Positions 35,086 to 45,716 of a stretch of 64,000 nucleotides of DNA are shown here, in pieces (position 1 is the first letter of the stretch; each line of letters starts with the position of its first letter). Source of the DNA: Tethya wilhelma. Taxonomy: Eukaryota; Porifera; Demospongiae; Tethyida; Tethyidae. The position numbers and the translations under genes are program-made. The notes under the pieces are model-generated. The model searched no databases, was not told the DNA's origin, and was given only the letters and a program-made list of their open reading frames with translations. The DNA is taken from NCBI GenBank assembly GCA_964030475.1, contig CAXIPT010000005.1, positions 4,545,960-4,609,959 of the forward strand, written 5' to 3'.

Positions 35086-36388
35086 AAGTGTTCTTTGAAA
35101 ATGAATGACCCTTTTAACAATTTGCTGCTGTAATTGTCCAGGACAAGAGAGGTCTGGCGTTGGATGGTCAGATCAAGCACGAAGACACCTGTCTCTCCTC
35201 ATCCACAATGTATGACGTAATCATGATGTAATTTAGATCAGCCACTGTACATCAGCTCTGGCCTAGTCAATGTTGTTGTCAGTTTCTATGCATGTCCATT
35301 ATTGTAGCTGGCAGCTGGCAATAATGAGCCACTGTTTTGCTTCCGTATTATTTCTCCACTTCAAAGTGAGCAAGCTTTAGTTTAGCTTAGTAAGGTTTGT
35401 TAGCTAGGCGCACTGGTAAATCCATACTATAATTTACTATTATATATATCACGAAATACACTGTAGTAGTAATGGTCCTCTCCCCCTGTACAGACTGCCT
35501 CCTGGTGTGGAAGAGTCTCGTGAGGTCCGAGAAAAGATGGGCATTATGGTTCACTACAACGTCAAAGTCAGATGTGTGGTGGCATTTGGAGGGTGAGTCA
35601 GTGTACAGTCTGTCCATCCATGCACATAATTATATTATACCCCTCAATTATGGTATGCATATTTCATATTGTTATACACTTCTACCATCCAAATTTGGCT
35701 GATTGACTGATCCAATGACCTCTGACTTGATATGTCATCTTTCTCACTCTCTCACTCAGTCGTTAAGTGTTCTTTGAAAATGAATGACCCTTTTAACAAT
35801 TTGCTGCTATAATTATCCAGGACAAGAGAGGTCTGGCGTTGGATGGTCAAATCAAGCACGAAGACACCTGTCTCTCCTCATCCACAATGTATGATGTAAT
35901 CATGATGTAATTTAGATCAGCCACTGTACATTAGCTCTGGCCTAGTCAATGTTGTTGTCAGTTTCTATGCATGTCCATTATTGTAGCTGGCAGCTGGCAA
36001 TAATGAGCCACTGTTTTGCTTCCGTATTATTTCTCCACTTCAAAGTGAGCAAGCTTTAGTTTAGCTTAGTAAGGTTTGTTAGCTAGGCACACTGGTAAAT
36101 CCATACTATAATTTACTATTATATATATCACGAAATACACTGTAGTAGTAATGGTCCTCTCCCCCTGTACAGACTGCCTCCTGGTGTGGAAGAGTCTCGT
36201 GAGGTCCGAGAAAAGATGGGCATCATGGTTCACTACAACGTCAAAGTCAGATGTGTGGTGGCATTTGGAGGGTGAGTCAGTGTACATTCTGTCCATCCAT
36301 GCACATAATTATATTATACCCCTCAATTATGGTATGCATATTTCATATTGTTTTACTCTTCTACCATCCAAATTTGGCTCATTGACCA

Positions 36389-36444
<56 letters not shown>

Positions 36445-37006
36445 TCTCTCTGCAGTGATTTAACCCTGGAGTTACCCTTCACCCTTACCCATCCCAAACC
36501 CAAGGTCCCTGTCATTAGTAGAATGATTACCATCCCATCTCAAGCCAAGATAAAGGTCCCCCCTCCCGAAACACCCCCCTCTGATGTACCCCCTCAAAAG
36601 AATGATGTAATGGATAGTGCAGCTGTCGAGGCAAGCCTTGACCATCGCCCGAGTGTGTCATCAGTACACGATGCTATTGATCACAATCTAATCACATTTG
36701 ATACGTAAGTGAAGACACACACACACAATGCCCATACAGTCGGTCTCTAAATGTTTCTAAAGTTTTGAATTGAGTTGAATATCCGAGCTGGGTTTTAGAA
36801 TATCCTCAAATATGTTTTTTTCCTGCTGATTTTTCTAGTTATGGAAATACAAATGAATAATAATAATTATTTGCATGTGAGGAAATTAAGCAAATGAGAG
36901 CCTGCATGGTTTGAAGCTGTATAGTTTTTGGGCCTCTTTTCAGCTCTTTTTTCTACCTGTAAGAGAGCTGGTTCCAGGATGTGCATACTGTGAGACACAC
37001 ACGCAT

Positions 37007-37042
<36 letters not shown>

Positions 37043-37135
37043 GATGAAAACGGTGAAGATCAAGATTTCGTCTTTGAGGAGTTTGTACGGCTCCGAGTAG
37101 CTGGTATGGACGAAACCAATGAGACAGATGCATAA
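31519..37135 (+). CDS. Non-visual (beta-type) arrestin
   Basis: Cytosolic adaptor that binds phosphorylated GPCRs, stops G-protein coupling and links receptors to clathrin and AP2. Arrestin exons: 31519-31619, 32483-32513, 32613-32673, 32760-32819, 33020-33105, 33202-33315, 33454-33513, 33973-34101, 34449-34523, 34593-34677, 34749-34821, 34929-35004, 35142-35209, 35494-35592, 36456-36704, 37042-37135; phases agree, 486 residues. Motifs: [99 protein letters not shown], clathrin box LITFD and AP2-type [12 protein letters not shown]-terminal extension of about 30 residues. Anomalies: two Notchless exons lie between exons 7 and 8, and exons 13-14 occur twice (again at 35821-35888 and 36173-36271); only one pair can be used without breaking the frame. 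Confidence 0.95.
33614..33921 (+). pseudogene. NLE1: Two exons of Notchless (NLE1) inside the arrestin gene
   Basis: 33614-33752 and 33875-33921 have proper splice sites and encode [35 protein letters not shown] and [16 protein letters not shown], which is a WD40 blade and following loop of Notchless, a 60S ribosome-assembly factor, not arrestin. The rest of NLE1 is absent from the window. The piece is bounded by a TC microsatellite on the left (33549-33609) and the N at 33970 on the right. It is 186 coding bases, phase 0 to phase 0. Either an assembly chimera or an inserted gene fragment. Confidence 0.85.
35084..36385 (+). repeat. Tandem duplication carrying arrestin exons 13-14
   Basis: Copy 1 is about 35084-35706 and copy 2 about 35763-36385, offset 679 bp and differing at only scattered positions. 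Each has complete copies of the 68-bp and 99-bp exons with their splice sites. Exon 14 ends in phase 2 while exon 13 begins in phase 0, so the four cannot be used in series. TC repeats at 35014-35081 and 36393-36451 flank the pair. Confidence 0.92.
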
Positions 37136-37481
37136 TGCCCACACCCACCCATTGATACACCACTAGACACTATTAGTTTAGTAAAGAAAAGACGTAATTG
37201 TATATTATGCCCGAACTTTTCTAACAAATCACTCTCCGTACAGTACATTGATAATTTTTTTGTACTCTAAAATGAAATTTTAGCAAGTTTATTTGTCGAC
37301 CGTTACCAGTTATAACCGTGTTACGTAAGGCAGTAAGTGATAGCGTGTGCAGTGACTCACTAACACAAAGGATTCATCAGAGGTGCTGGACAGTGCTGGA
37401 GCTGCTGCTGATGTGTAGATATATCTCTGTTTCTGGCTTTTAGGTGTATGAGCTGCATAGTTTCAAGATCGAGTGATCAAG
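37136..37481. promoter_or_regulatory. Gap between arrestin and DHRS12
   Basis: Holds the arrestin 3' end and the DHRS12 promoter, both genes reading rightward. No exon, clear AATAAA or TATA box is visible. Confidence 0.4.
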
Positions 37482-39788
37482 ATGTCCATATACAGGAATA
37501 CAGTGTGGTTTATGAGGGGCTTGAGAACCTACACCAGGTAGGTATATAGCAAAAGTGTATGGTTTCCTAGCAGTAGGTCAGTCACTAGCACTCATAACAG
37601 TGTGCATGTGTTGGCTATTAACTTTGCAGAGGAGGATATGAGAAGGCTGCTAGAGGATTTAATGAAGCTGATCTGGAAGAAGATATTTCAGAGTAAATAG
37701 ATTTTAAATTTTATTATCCATCACTCAACGTGCACACCTTTGATAGACTGTCTGTGAATTTTTTTTATTGTACTGTAGCAAATCTTATATGATCACTGGA
37801 GCTAACAGTGGTATTGGAAGGTGTACAGCTCTTGCACTGGCCAAGAAAGGTGAGCAGACTTTGATGGAAACTTTAGTTTGTGAAACATTTTGATGTCTTC
37901 TTTAGGTGCAACTGTACACATGGTATGTCGTAATCCTAGCAGAGGAGAGGAAGCTAAACAGAGCATCGTCACAGAGTCTGGAAATGATGTTAGTAGATTA
38001 CTACAATGAAAGTGTTTGGTACCTGTTTCATTCTGTGTTATACTGTCTCAATCCCAGAAAGTCCAACTCCACATCTTGGACATGTCAAAGCCCAGAGACA
38101 TCATACAGTTTGCCACTTCATTTGACCAGCCACTGGATGTGCTAGTCAACAATGCTGGCTGCATGGTGAATGAGAGGCAACTCACAGAAGACTCTTTGGA
38201 GAAGAACTTTGCTGTCAATACACTAGGTAACTTACAAAGGGTTTGAATGAAAATGTTGAATCTAAAAAAATGTATACTTTCTCTTTCTCTGTATGTGTGT
38301 ATCCAATAAGGAACCTACCTGCTCACAACCAGGCTGGTAAAGACACTGGAGAAGAGCCCATCTCCTAGAGTGGTTAGTCATGCAATTTGCTAGCAATATA
38401 GCCGCATGCCCAGGCTCTTCTTTGACCTTTCACTCATTGAAAGGAAGGGGAGAGACCTAGGTATACATGAGGCTAATGTCATGTACATGGATACAGCAAC
38501 AATATTACAGTACTTATTCTGCACAGGCACTCATCGTGACATGTGACTGATTCATCCATAGTAGACTTACATAACTTCTATAAAGCCTATGTATATCTGC
38601 CTGTATAATATCCATGGTAACTGAAGTCCTCCAACCCACCCACTATATAGGTCACTGTGTCATCTGGAGGTATGCTGGTGATGAAACTTGACCCCAATGA
38701 CCTCCAGGTGGAACGGATGAGAAATTTTGACGGCACATTTGTTTATGCACAGAACAAGGCAAGCTAGACACATGTCGGGGCTCTAATCTTTGTCTGTGTG
38801 TGATGCTTTTTTTTTTTTAAATAAATGTACAGCGTCAGCAAGTTGTGATGACCAGGAGGTGGGCTGAGTCTACACCGAATATTCACTTTTATTCTATGCA
38901 TCCAGGATGGGCAGACACACCAGGTATATACTGTGTGCACAAGCAGGCCCTTTCTTATTTTGTTGATGATTTAAACCACCTACTATCCCGTATTTAATGA
39001 TTTGGGCTTTTAAGAAAAAAAGATATGGGTATTTTGCTTGCAACAGACAATCATACCATGTATTTTGTGAAGGTTGGTAAAGACACTGGAAAAGAGCCCA
39101 TCTCCTAGAGTGGTTAGTCATGCAATTTGCTAGCAATATAACCGCATGCCCAGGCTCTTCCTTGACCTTTCACTCATTGAAAGGAAGGAGAGAGACCTAG
39201 GTAATACATGAGGCTAATGTCATGTGCATGGATACAGCAACAATATTCTGCACACTCATCACTACGTGACATGTGACTGATTCATCCATAGTAGACTTAC
39301 ATAACTTTTAAAGCCTATGTATATCTGCCTGTATAATATCCATGGTAACTGAAGTCCTCCAACCCACCCACTAGGTCACTGTGTCATCTGGAGGTATGCT
39401 GGTGATGAAACTTGACCCCAATGACCTCCAGGTGGAACGGATGAGAAATTTTGACGGCACATTTGTTTATGCACAGAACAAGGCAAGCTAGACACATGTC
39501 TGGGCTCTAATCTTTGTCTGTGTGTGATGCTTTTTTTTTTATAAATGTACAGCGTCAGCAAGTTGTGATGACCAGGAGGTGGGCTGAGTCCACACCGAAT
39601 ATTCACTTTTATTCTATGCATCCAGGATGGGCAGACACACCAGGTATATACTGTGTGCTTAAGAAGGCCCTTTCTCATTTTGTTGATGATTTAAACCTCC
39701 TACTATCCCGTATTTAATGATTTGGGCTTTTAGGAAAAAAGATATGGGTATTTCGCTTGCAACAGACAATCATACCATGTATTTTGTG

Positions 39789-39838
<50 letters not shown>

Positions 39839-40883
39839 CTGTTCAAGAAGCAATGCCCGACTTTCGACGAAGGATGCTCAACAGACTCAGGACCCCAGAG
39901 CAGGGAGCAGACACTGTCATCTGGCTGTGTGTGGCCAAGAATGCCACCTCAGCACCTAATGGAAGCTTCTTTGAAGGTCAGAGGTCACACACTAAAACAT
40001 TTGTTCCCATGACAGCCACATTGTAAAATAGCCAAGTGATCTAGAAGGCTTACTGCTGCTGTGCATTAGTCATACGATTTATACCTTGTGGGGTAAGATC
40101 AAGAAACTAGTTAAATGTTGCATTATGTGTCACGTCGTGGTACTACTTGTCATGTGCTTGCAATTTGACAATTATTATGAAATTTTGTAAGTCTCACAAA
40201 AAAAGTTTAAGTGTTACCTTTCATCCATACGTGTGATCATTAAGTATTTTACTACATGCCGCCTGTATCTCTACGTGCAAGAATCACATACCAGTCTATT
40301 ACAACTCTCCTTTGTATCAAATGGAGTGTGAGCCTGAATCTGTTATTACTACTAATGTCAGCCATGCATGGTGTATTGGCGTTTGCTAGTCATGGACCTG
40401 CTGATCGCAATGGTTCATCCATGCCCAGGTTCCGTTTATATTAGCACTCTTATTGATCCTTAACAAATGTTAAAAAATAATTATTACAGTGTGAAATACC
40501 ATATTATAGTGGGAAGTATCGTGGGGTTTAACTTGTGCGGGTTTTGTGGATCACCGATCACGATCCATCCGAAAAAATTATATTTGTAAACTTCTCCGTA
40601 ACATTATGCATATTGCACAGCTCATCCATGCAGTTAAAAATGTAAAACTGTTTGACAAAGTTGAACGCCATGAAACTTCCTCACTATAAGGTGATTCAAC
40701 CCTAACATATCACACTCTTCCACTACAGATCGTCAGGTGACCTCAGAGCACCTTCCCCTAGCGTGGACCCACTCCACACAGGAAGAGGAGACACTACTGA
40801 TGACAAAACTAGAAGAATTTGCCAAAAAATTTTCGGCAGACCTTTCACCACCACCAACTGATCCTGTACCTGCTAAAATGTAA
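37482..40883 (+). CDS. DHRS12: Dehydrogenase/reductase SDR family member 12 (DHRS12)
   Basis: NAD(P)-dependent short-chain dehydrogenase of uncertain substrate. Exons: 37482-37537, 37630-37692, 37779-37849, 37906-37988, 38058-38226, 38311-38372, 38651-38758, 38833-38923, 39839-39976, 40729-40883; phases agree, 331 residues. It opens MSIYRNTVWFMRGLRTYTR like animal DHRS12. Rossmann motif TGANSGIG, NNAGCM, active-site serine in VTVSSGGML, catalytic YAQNK, and SMHPGWADTP. The donor after 38758 is GC (AAG then GCAAGC). Exons 7 and 8 are present a second time at 39375-39482 and 39553-39643 with the same protein sequence; either copy, but not both, fits between exons 6 and 9. The final intron holds a MITE. 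Confidence 0.95.
38332..39790 (+). repeat. Tandem duplication carrying DHRS12 exons 7-8
   Basis: Copy 1 about 38332-39070 and copy 2 about 39074-39790 abut directly and differ by scattered substitutions and small indels. The junction falls inside exon 6, so copy 2 starts with a fragment of exon 6 without its acceptor. A long CA repeat follows copy 2 (39790-39837). Confidence 0.92.
40502..40690. repeat. Short inverted-repeat element, family A, copy 2
   Basis: Shares TCGTGGGGTTTAACTT, GGATCACGATCCATCCG-like and CTCCGTAAC words with 4427-4608 and ends in ...CTTCCTCACTATAAG, roughly complementary to its start TTATAGTGGGAAG. Lies in the last DHRS12 intron. Confidence 0.65.
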
Positions 40884-41028
40884 CTCTTGGCATCTTTTAA
40901 CTTCAAGAGATATTTTTTTAAGCTTTAAGTCTTGCAGCTGCACTATATATTGTAACACTTGTTATTATTACTAATCAGATCTACCAAAATTAATGATTTG
41001 TTTTGATTTTCTTAAACTTTAAATGGGT

Positions 41029-43891
41029 TCATTTTTCAAGCAAACTGGAGAAGAGATCTTTCTCTTTGGTCTCCTGAGAGCTGTAGTCCACGAGAGCCTT
41101 ACACAGCTGACCAACTGACCACTGGTTGTCCTTCAAATGCTGAACCAATTCAGGCAGCTGCAGAAATTAAGTCAACAGTTACATAAAGTACAGTAACAGC
41201 TATATTAAGGCATGGTTGTGAATGTGTTTGAATTGCAAGTAACTCACTTCTAGGCCCTCTCTGATCTTTAGAATTATTATTTTCAAAAAATAAATATTTG
41301 TGAGAGAGGAGCCTGGGAAGAAGGCTAGTTTAAGATTGCAAGAACGTGCAAGACTTACTTGTTTCAAAGCTTCATCTCCAGAGGTGTAATAGATGATCTG
41401 AGGACGACCACTAGCAGACACTGCTGCCCACTGGAGCAGCGATTTCAACTGGACATCTCCCCCTCCTGAAAGACCACACCCCCAGTTGCCCGTAGCAACA
41501 GGACGAAGGAGCAACCATCTCATCTTCTGCCAGTTGGTAGTGGTTGTCGAACTCTCAGCATCGGATGCCAGCTGCTCTGCTTCAACTAGTCCACTGAGGA
41601 AGGTGTCTATCCAGGAAGAGTTGCAACCTTGCTCACCGCTCATTACAATCCCTTCCTCCTTTACTCCCTGTTTCCGTGGCGACCGCTCTCCGGTTACCAT
41701 GACGATGGCATCTGAAATGACCACTTTGGACAACAGAGAGGTAAATTCATCAGGGTCAGAGGTCAATCCGAGTGCTATACGGTCCAACTCGGTAGGGGAG
41801 ACTGGTCGAGAGTCTTCATCGCGAGTGGAGGCAGTAGACCAGGCGTAGCTCAGCCGAGAAGAACTGGGTGTGGTCAACAGATTCGACACAGGCTGCTCGG
41901 TATCGACATCTTGATGGTGTTCGTTGATGGGTCTTCTCTGGTGAGGAGATATGGTGAGTCCCTGTCGGGTGAGACTAGGGGGTTGTTTGACTGATTTAGG
42001 GGGGGACGTGGTAGCAGCGTGAGGGGGGGCCGCCCGGACCGACTCCTGTCTGACCTGATCCAGGCTGTCCTGAATCAGTTGGTTTGTCATGACGTCTGCA
42101 AATGCTTCCATTTTGTGCTCATGCGACTCTCTGTCGTCATGACGATGGACTGGCTCAGGTGAAAGGTCACGCTCTTCGGCTGGAGGTGATTCGGGTGAAA
42201 GGTCACGCTCTTCAGCTGGGGGTGGAAGGTCACGACTCTGGGCTGTGAGTTGAGCGATGGCGATCCCGTCTCTCACGGCACTCTCAACGAGATCATCAGT
42301 GAATTCATGGAGGGTGATGGTCTGGCCCGTGATGCTTGAGGAGCGTGAGCTCCGCCCACTCTCCCCAGAGCCACGCCTCTCAACCTGGATGTAGATGGCC
42401 GGACGATTGATCGACGAAGCGACCACTGTTGACTGATTGATACCTCCTGAGAGGATGTCCCTGGTGATATTGTCGGCTAACGACTCTACCCCACTCTGAT
42501 CTCCCCTGCTAGTGCCTCTAGTGGTTTGGCCGCTGGTTTGAGTGGTGACTGATTGAGGGGCAGAGGGGGAGAAATCATGTGACAGGACATCGGAAATGAT
42601 GGATTCGGCCATTTTGTCAGCCACTGTCTGAAACTCCTTGATAGTGGCAGAGCTTGGTTCTTGAACCTGGAGGGAGGACTTCAAAATGGAAGAGGAGAGG
42701 GCAGAAGCCACTTCGTCAATGGCCGACGATGGAGGTGGGACTACTTTTCCATCTGAAGCTGGTGTTTTATCTTGGGTTGGCTGAGCAGTTGTCTTGGAAG
42801 CAATACCATCAAACAGAGAGCTGGTCAACTTTGAGGCGTAATCTTCAACACTGGCAGATTTCTTCTCACTATGTTCACCATTTTGTTGGACTTTAGCACC
42901 AGCAGTAGCTTGTTGGATTCCTGATTTGAGAATACTGGCAGCCACGACATTTTCTGCTGATTCAGTAGTAGCTTGCTGAATGCCCGATTTGAGGATACTG
43001 GCAGCTAGGTAATTTTCTGCTGACTCAGCAGTAGCTTGCTGAATGCCCGATTTGAGGATACTGGCAGCTAGATCATTTTCTGCTGACTCAGCACGAGTAG
43101 CTTGTTCAATGCCTGATTGAACAATACTGGCAACCAAATCATTTTCTGCTGGCTTAGCAGTGGCTTGTTGAATGCCTGACTTGAGGATACTGGCAACTAG
43201 GCCATCTTCTGCTGATTCAGCACCAGCAGTGGCTTGCTGAATGCCGGACTGGATGATGTTGAAAGCCAAATCAAAGACGTGTGGTGACTCGGTCACCTCT
43301 TGAATGGGAGAGAGAGGTGCATTCACACCAACGGACGCCTCCAGCGGTGCAGTAGCCATGGAAACGGATCCAACAGTGATCCTAGGGGTCAGGGATGATG
43401 AGGAGAAGTTGATATTCCCCAGAAGCCCGTACTTGGAGGAGGAGCTGAGGTGATCGGGGTTGGAGTAGCACTCTTCGATGAATGCCAGTGATCCTCTCTT
43501 GACTCCCAGAGCTAGCAGCTCCGTGCTGATATCTCCACGATCCTGCTGACAGAGAAATCCAACATAGGCTTTGTTGAGCTCTCGCAGGATGCTGGTCGAC
43601 TTGTACTGTTGCTGAGGATTGTCAGCCACAGGAGAGGCATCGATGGAGACAATACTGTTGAGGAGGTTTCCAAATACATCTCTCTGTAGGGAAGGAGGTT
43701 GGGATGGTGATAGAATGAGATGTACTGGTAGAATGGTGAGTGAATAGCTTGAACTTACTTCAGTGTCGTCAGAAAAATCACCATCAAATGTAAAAGTGGT
43801 ATCACATCCACTGTAATTGGCAAACCTCTCGACACCCTGTGTATGAGAGATGTTCACTTATCACAGAGTCATATGATGATATTTACACAAG

Positions 43892-43962
<71 letters not shown>

Positions 43963-45565
43963 NAGAGAGAGAGAGATCAATCCAGCACTCACAGAAACAA
44001 TAATGGCCTCATTGTCCTCCAAGTTGTTCATAATGAGTCGAGAAATGAGCAGCTCAGGAGACACAGAGAAACGTATCTCCTCCACACCACACCCACCCGC
44101 AAGGACTTTCCCTCCAATGCTCTTGCTAGCAAAGTTCACCTACAAGAACCCAATAGTCCTAAGATGGCTAACAAAGGATCACCATTCAATCATACACTCT
44201 TCCCATACAGTGACAGATACTAAGACAGTAGAGTTTCAATATCGACTGTATGGAGTACAAAGGAACTAGCTACACAATACTGTATAGTAAAATTAATGTT
44301 CTCTTTTTTATTAAGCCCCATTTACAGGGATGCATTTTTGTTTGAAAATGCATACTTTTACTTTTATACTTTTACGTGTTTCCGGCTTGCATTTACACAA
44401 AAACAGCAAACTGGAAACAGAACATTTTTGGCTTTTTTTGACAGGAGTCTCTTACTTGCAGTGTGTGTGCTCCGGAGTTCTCAATGCTGCCTTGACCATC
44501 CACTACGAGGGGAGAGAGGGGGATCCTGTTGGAGAGCCAGTCGGCCATGACAGGCAGCTCAGAGGTGGGAATCACCTGGGTAGGGAAATTGAAAACAAGG
44601 AAATCATTTACTCCACTTTCAAGTACATTTCTACAACAACACAACATTGTTTGTGTTAGTATGTGGTTAGGAAAATAGTATAGTATAGTGCATGTTGCAT
44701 GTACTGTATGTATAGAGGTATTTTTTGGACCATATAATTATATAATTTATAAGGGACTACTGGCATGTGCATGTAGAGACCTGTCTTCTCAGTGTAATCA
44801 CTCCAGAGAGGTTGCACTTGGCCTCGGCTGCTCTTTGAAAGTAGCAGAGAATACACTTGAGTTTTTCCGCCTGGCTCCTCCTCAGTGGTTCACTGAAATT
44901 CAAAAAAATGAGGAAGTTTATTCCATTAAGAATGCTCTATACATTCCCAAGCACAAGTGAACTCATAGTCCAAGCAACCACATAAAATTAAAGTGTACAT
45001 CGATACAACTATAAAGGCACATGAAAGGGGCTACTGACTTGTTCTCTTGGAAGAAGGTAGCGTAGAGCTGTGTGAAGTTGATGCAGTGTGAGGACACAGC
45101 AGGAAAACAACACAAGAAGGCAGAACACAAGAGAGAAAGTATGAGCTTACGACCTAGGACCAGAGCTGTACCTGGAGTGCATATGAGTGTGTGTGTGTGT
45201 GTGATAAAGGCAAGAACATTTTGTCACAATCAATGGTGTTACTTACACTCCTGTCGTTCAAGAAAAGGTATCCCACACTCAGGCACTCTCTCGTCTAAAA
45301 TAGAAGCTGTTTGGGCAATGAACGGCAGTGTTACACTCGTGAACGCCTTCTGCTCTTCAGGTGTGCAGAAATCAACCAGAAATTTGTTCAAACCGGCCAG
45401 GGCTTTTAGACGTTGAGAGAACACTGATTGTGGCTGGTCTTGGCGCGTGTAGGACTTGATGAGTAGGTCGAACTCCTGCAGACTTCGAACACGGGAGAGA
45501 AGCGCAAAGAGCTTCTTGTCTTCTAACCATTCCTCTACGTCGCAAGGAAGCAGAACGGCAGCCAT
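41029..45565 (-). CDS. Poly(ADP-ribose) glycohydrolase with a ~680-residue insertion in the catalytic domain
   Basis: PARG removes poly(ADP-ribose) from proteins. Exons: 45565-45247, 45171-45039, 44892-44781, 44575-44456, 44139-43993, 43836-43759, 43683-41359, 41157-41029; phases agree, 1,120 residues. Catalytic-domain pieces in order: LSLLCSAFLCCFP, QAEKLKCILCYFQR, VNFASKSIGG with GCGVEEIRFSVSPELLISRL, DVFGNLLNSIVSIDA, ILRELNKAYVGFL, then (about residues 348-1031) a Ser/Ala/Gln-rich insertion, then VATGNWGCG. In human PARG these last two motifs are only about ten residues apart. The catalytic EE pair is kept, but the signature deviates (IGGKVL for GGG, VEE for QEE). The whole insertion is one uninterrupted 2,325-bp exon. 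No CH or N-terminal regulatory region as in vertebrate PARG is seen. Divergent from ZRSR2. Confidence 0.9.
42890..43290 (-). repeat. Tandem 21-22-residue amphipathic repeats in the PARG insertion
   Basis: At about residues 440-567 six units recur with consensus LAASILKSGIQQATAESAEN: LAFNIIQSGIQQAT, LVASILKSGIQQAT, LVASIVQSGIEQAT, LAASILKSGIQQAT (twice) and VAASILKSGIQQAT. DNA periods of 63-69 bp are visible. Paired hydrophobic residues recur every four positions. The layout is close to the PKA-anchoring peptide core LAKQIVDNAIQQA, with Gly where that peptide has Ala. Looser relatives in the same insertion: YASKLTSSLFDGIAS, VASALSSSILKSSL, MAESIISDVL, LADNITRDILSGGI, LVESAVRDGIAIA and FADVMTNQLIQDSL. 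Confidence 0.85.
43904..43976. repeat. AG microsatellite with an N at 43963
   Basis: About 36 AG units in a PARG intron, directly upstream (gene sense) of the 43836 acceptor by roughly 70 bp. The N marks a base or length the assembly could not settle. Confidence 0.95.
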
Positions 45566-45716
45566 TGTGAAGCTACAAACTCAACCGTACCCTGACCTGA
45601 CCTTTCTCGTTCCTTGTTCTGGTTCTCTGGTTTTGGAGTCAAATTGGGTAAAGGTCGTCAAAATGATGTGCTTTAACTAGAATGCCCATGTGCCATGTGG
45701 ATGTGGATCTCCTGCA
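45566..45716. promoter_or_regulatory. Shared divergent promoter of PARG and ZRSR2
   Basis: 151 bp between start codons. Contains CTGACCTGACCTTTCTCG near 45592-45609 and no obvious TATA box. One region must serve a DNA-damage enzyme and a splicing factor. Confidence 0.5.

Noticed and set aside
35821..36271. Extra coding exons giving a longer arrestin
   Set aside because: Using both exon pairs in series breaks the frame (phase 2 into phase 0), so the second pair is treated as a duplicate.
41486..41848. 120-codon plus-strand frame
   Set aside because: Antisense of the PARG insertion exon; no splice structure or family resemblance.
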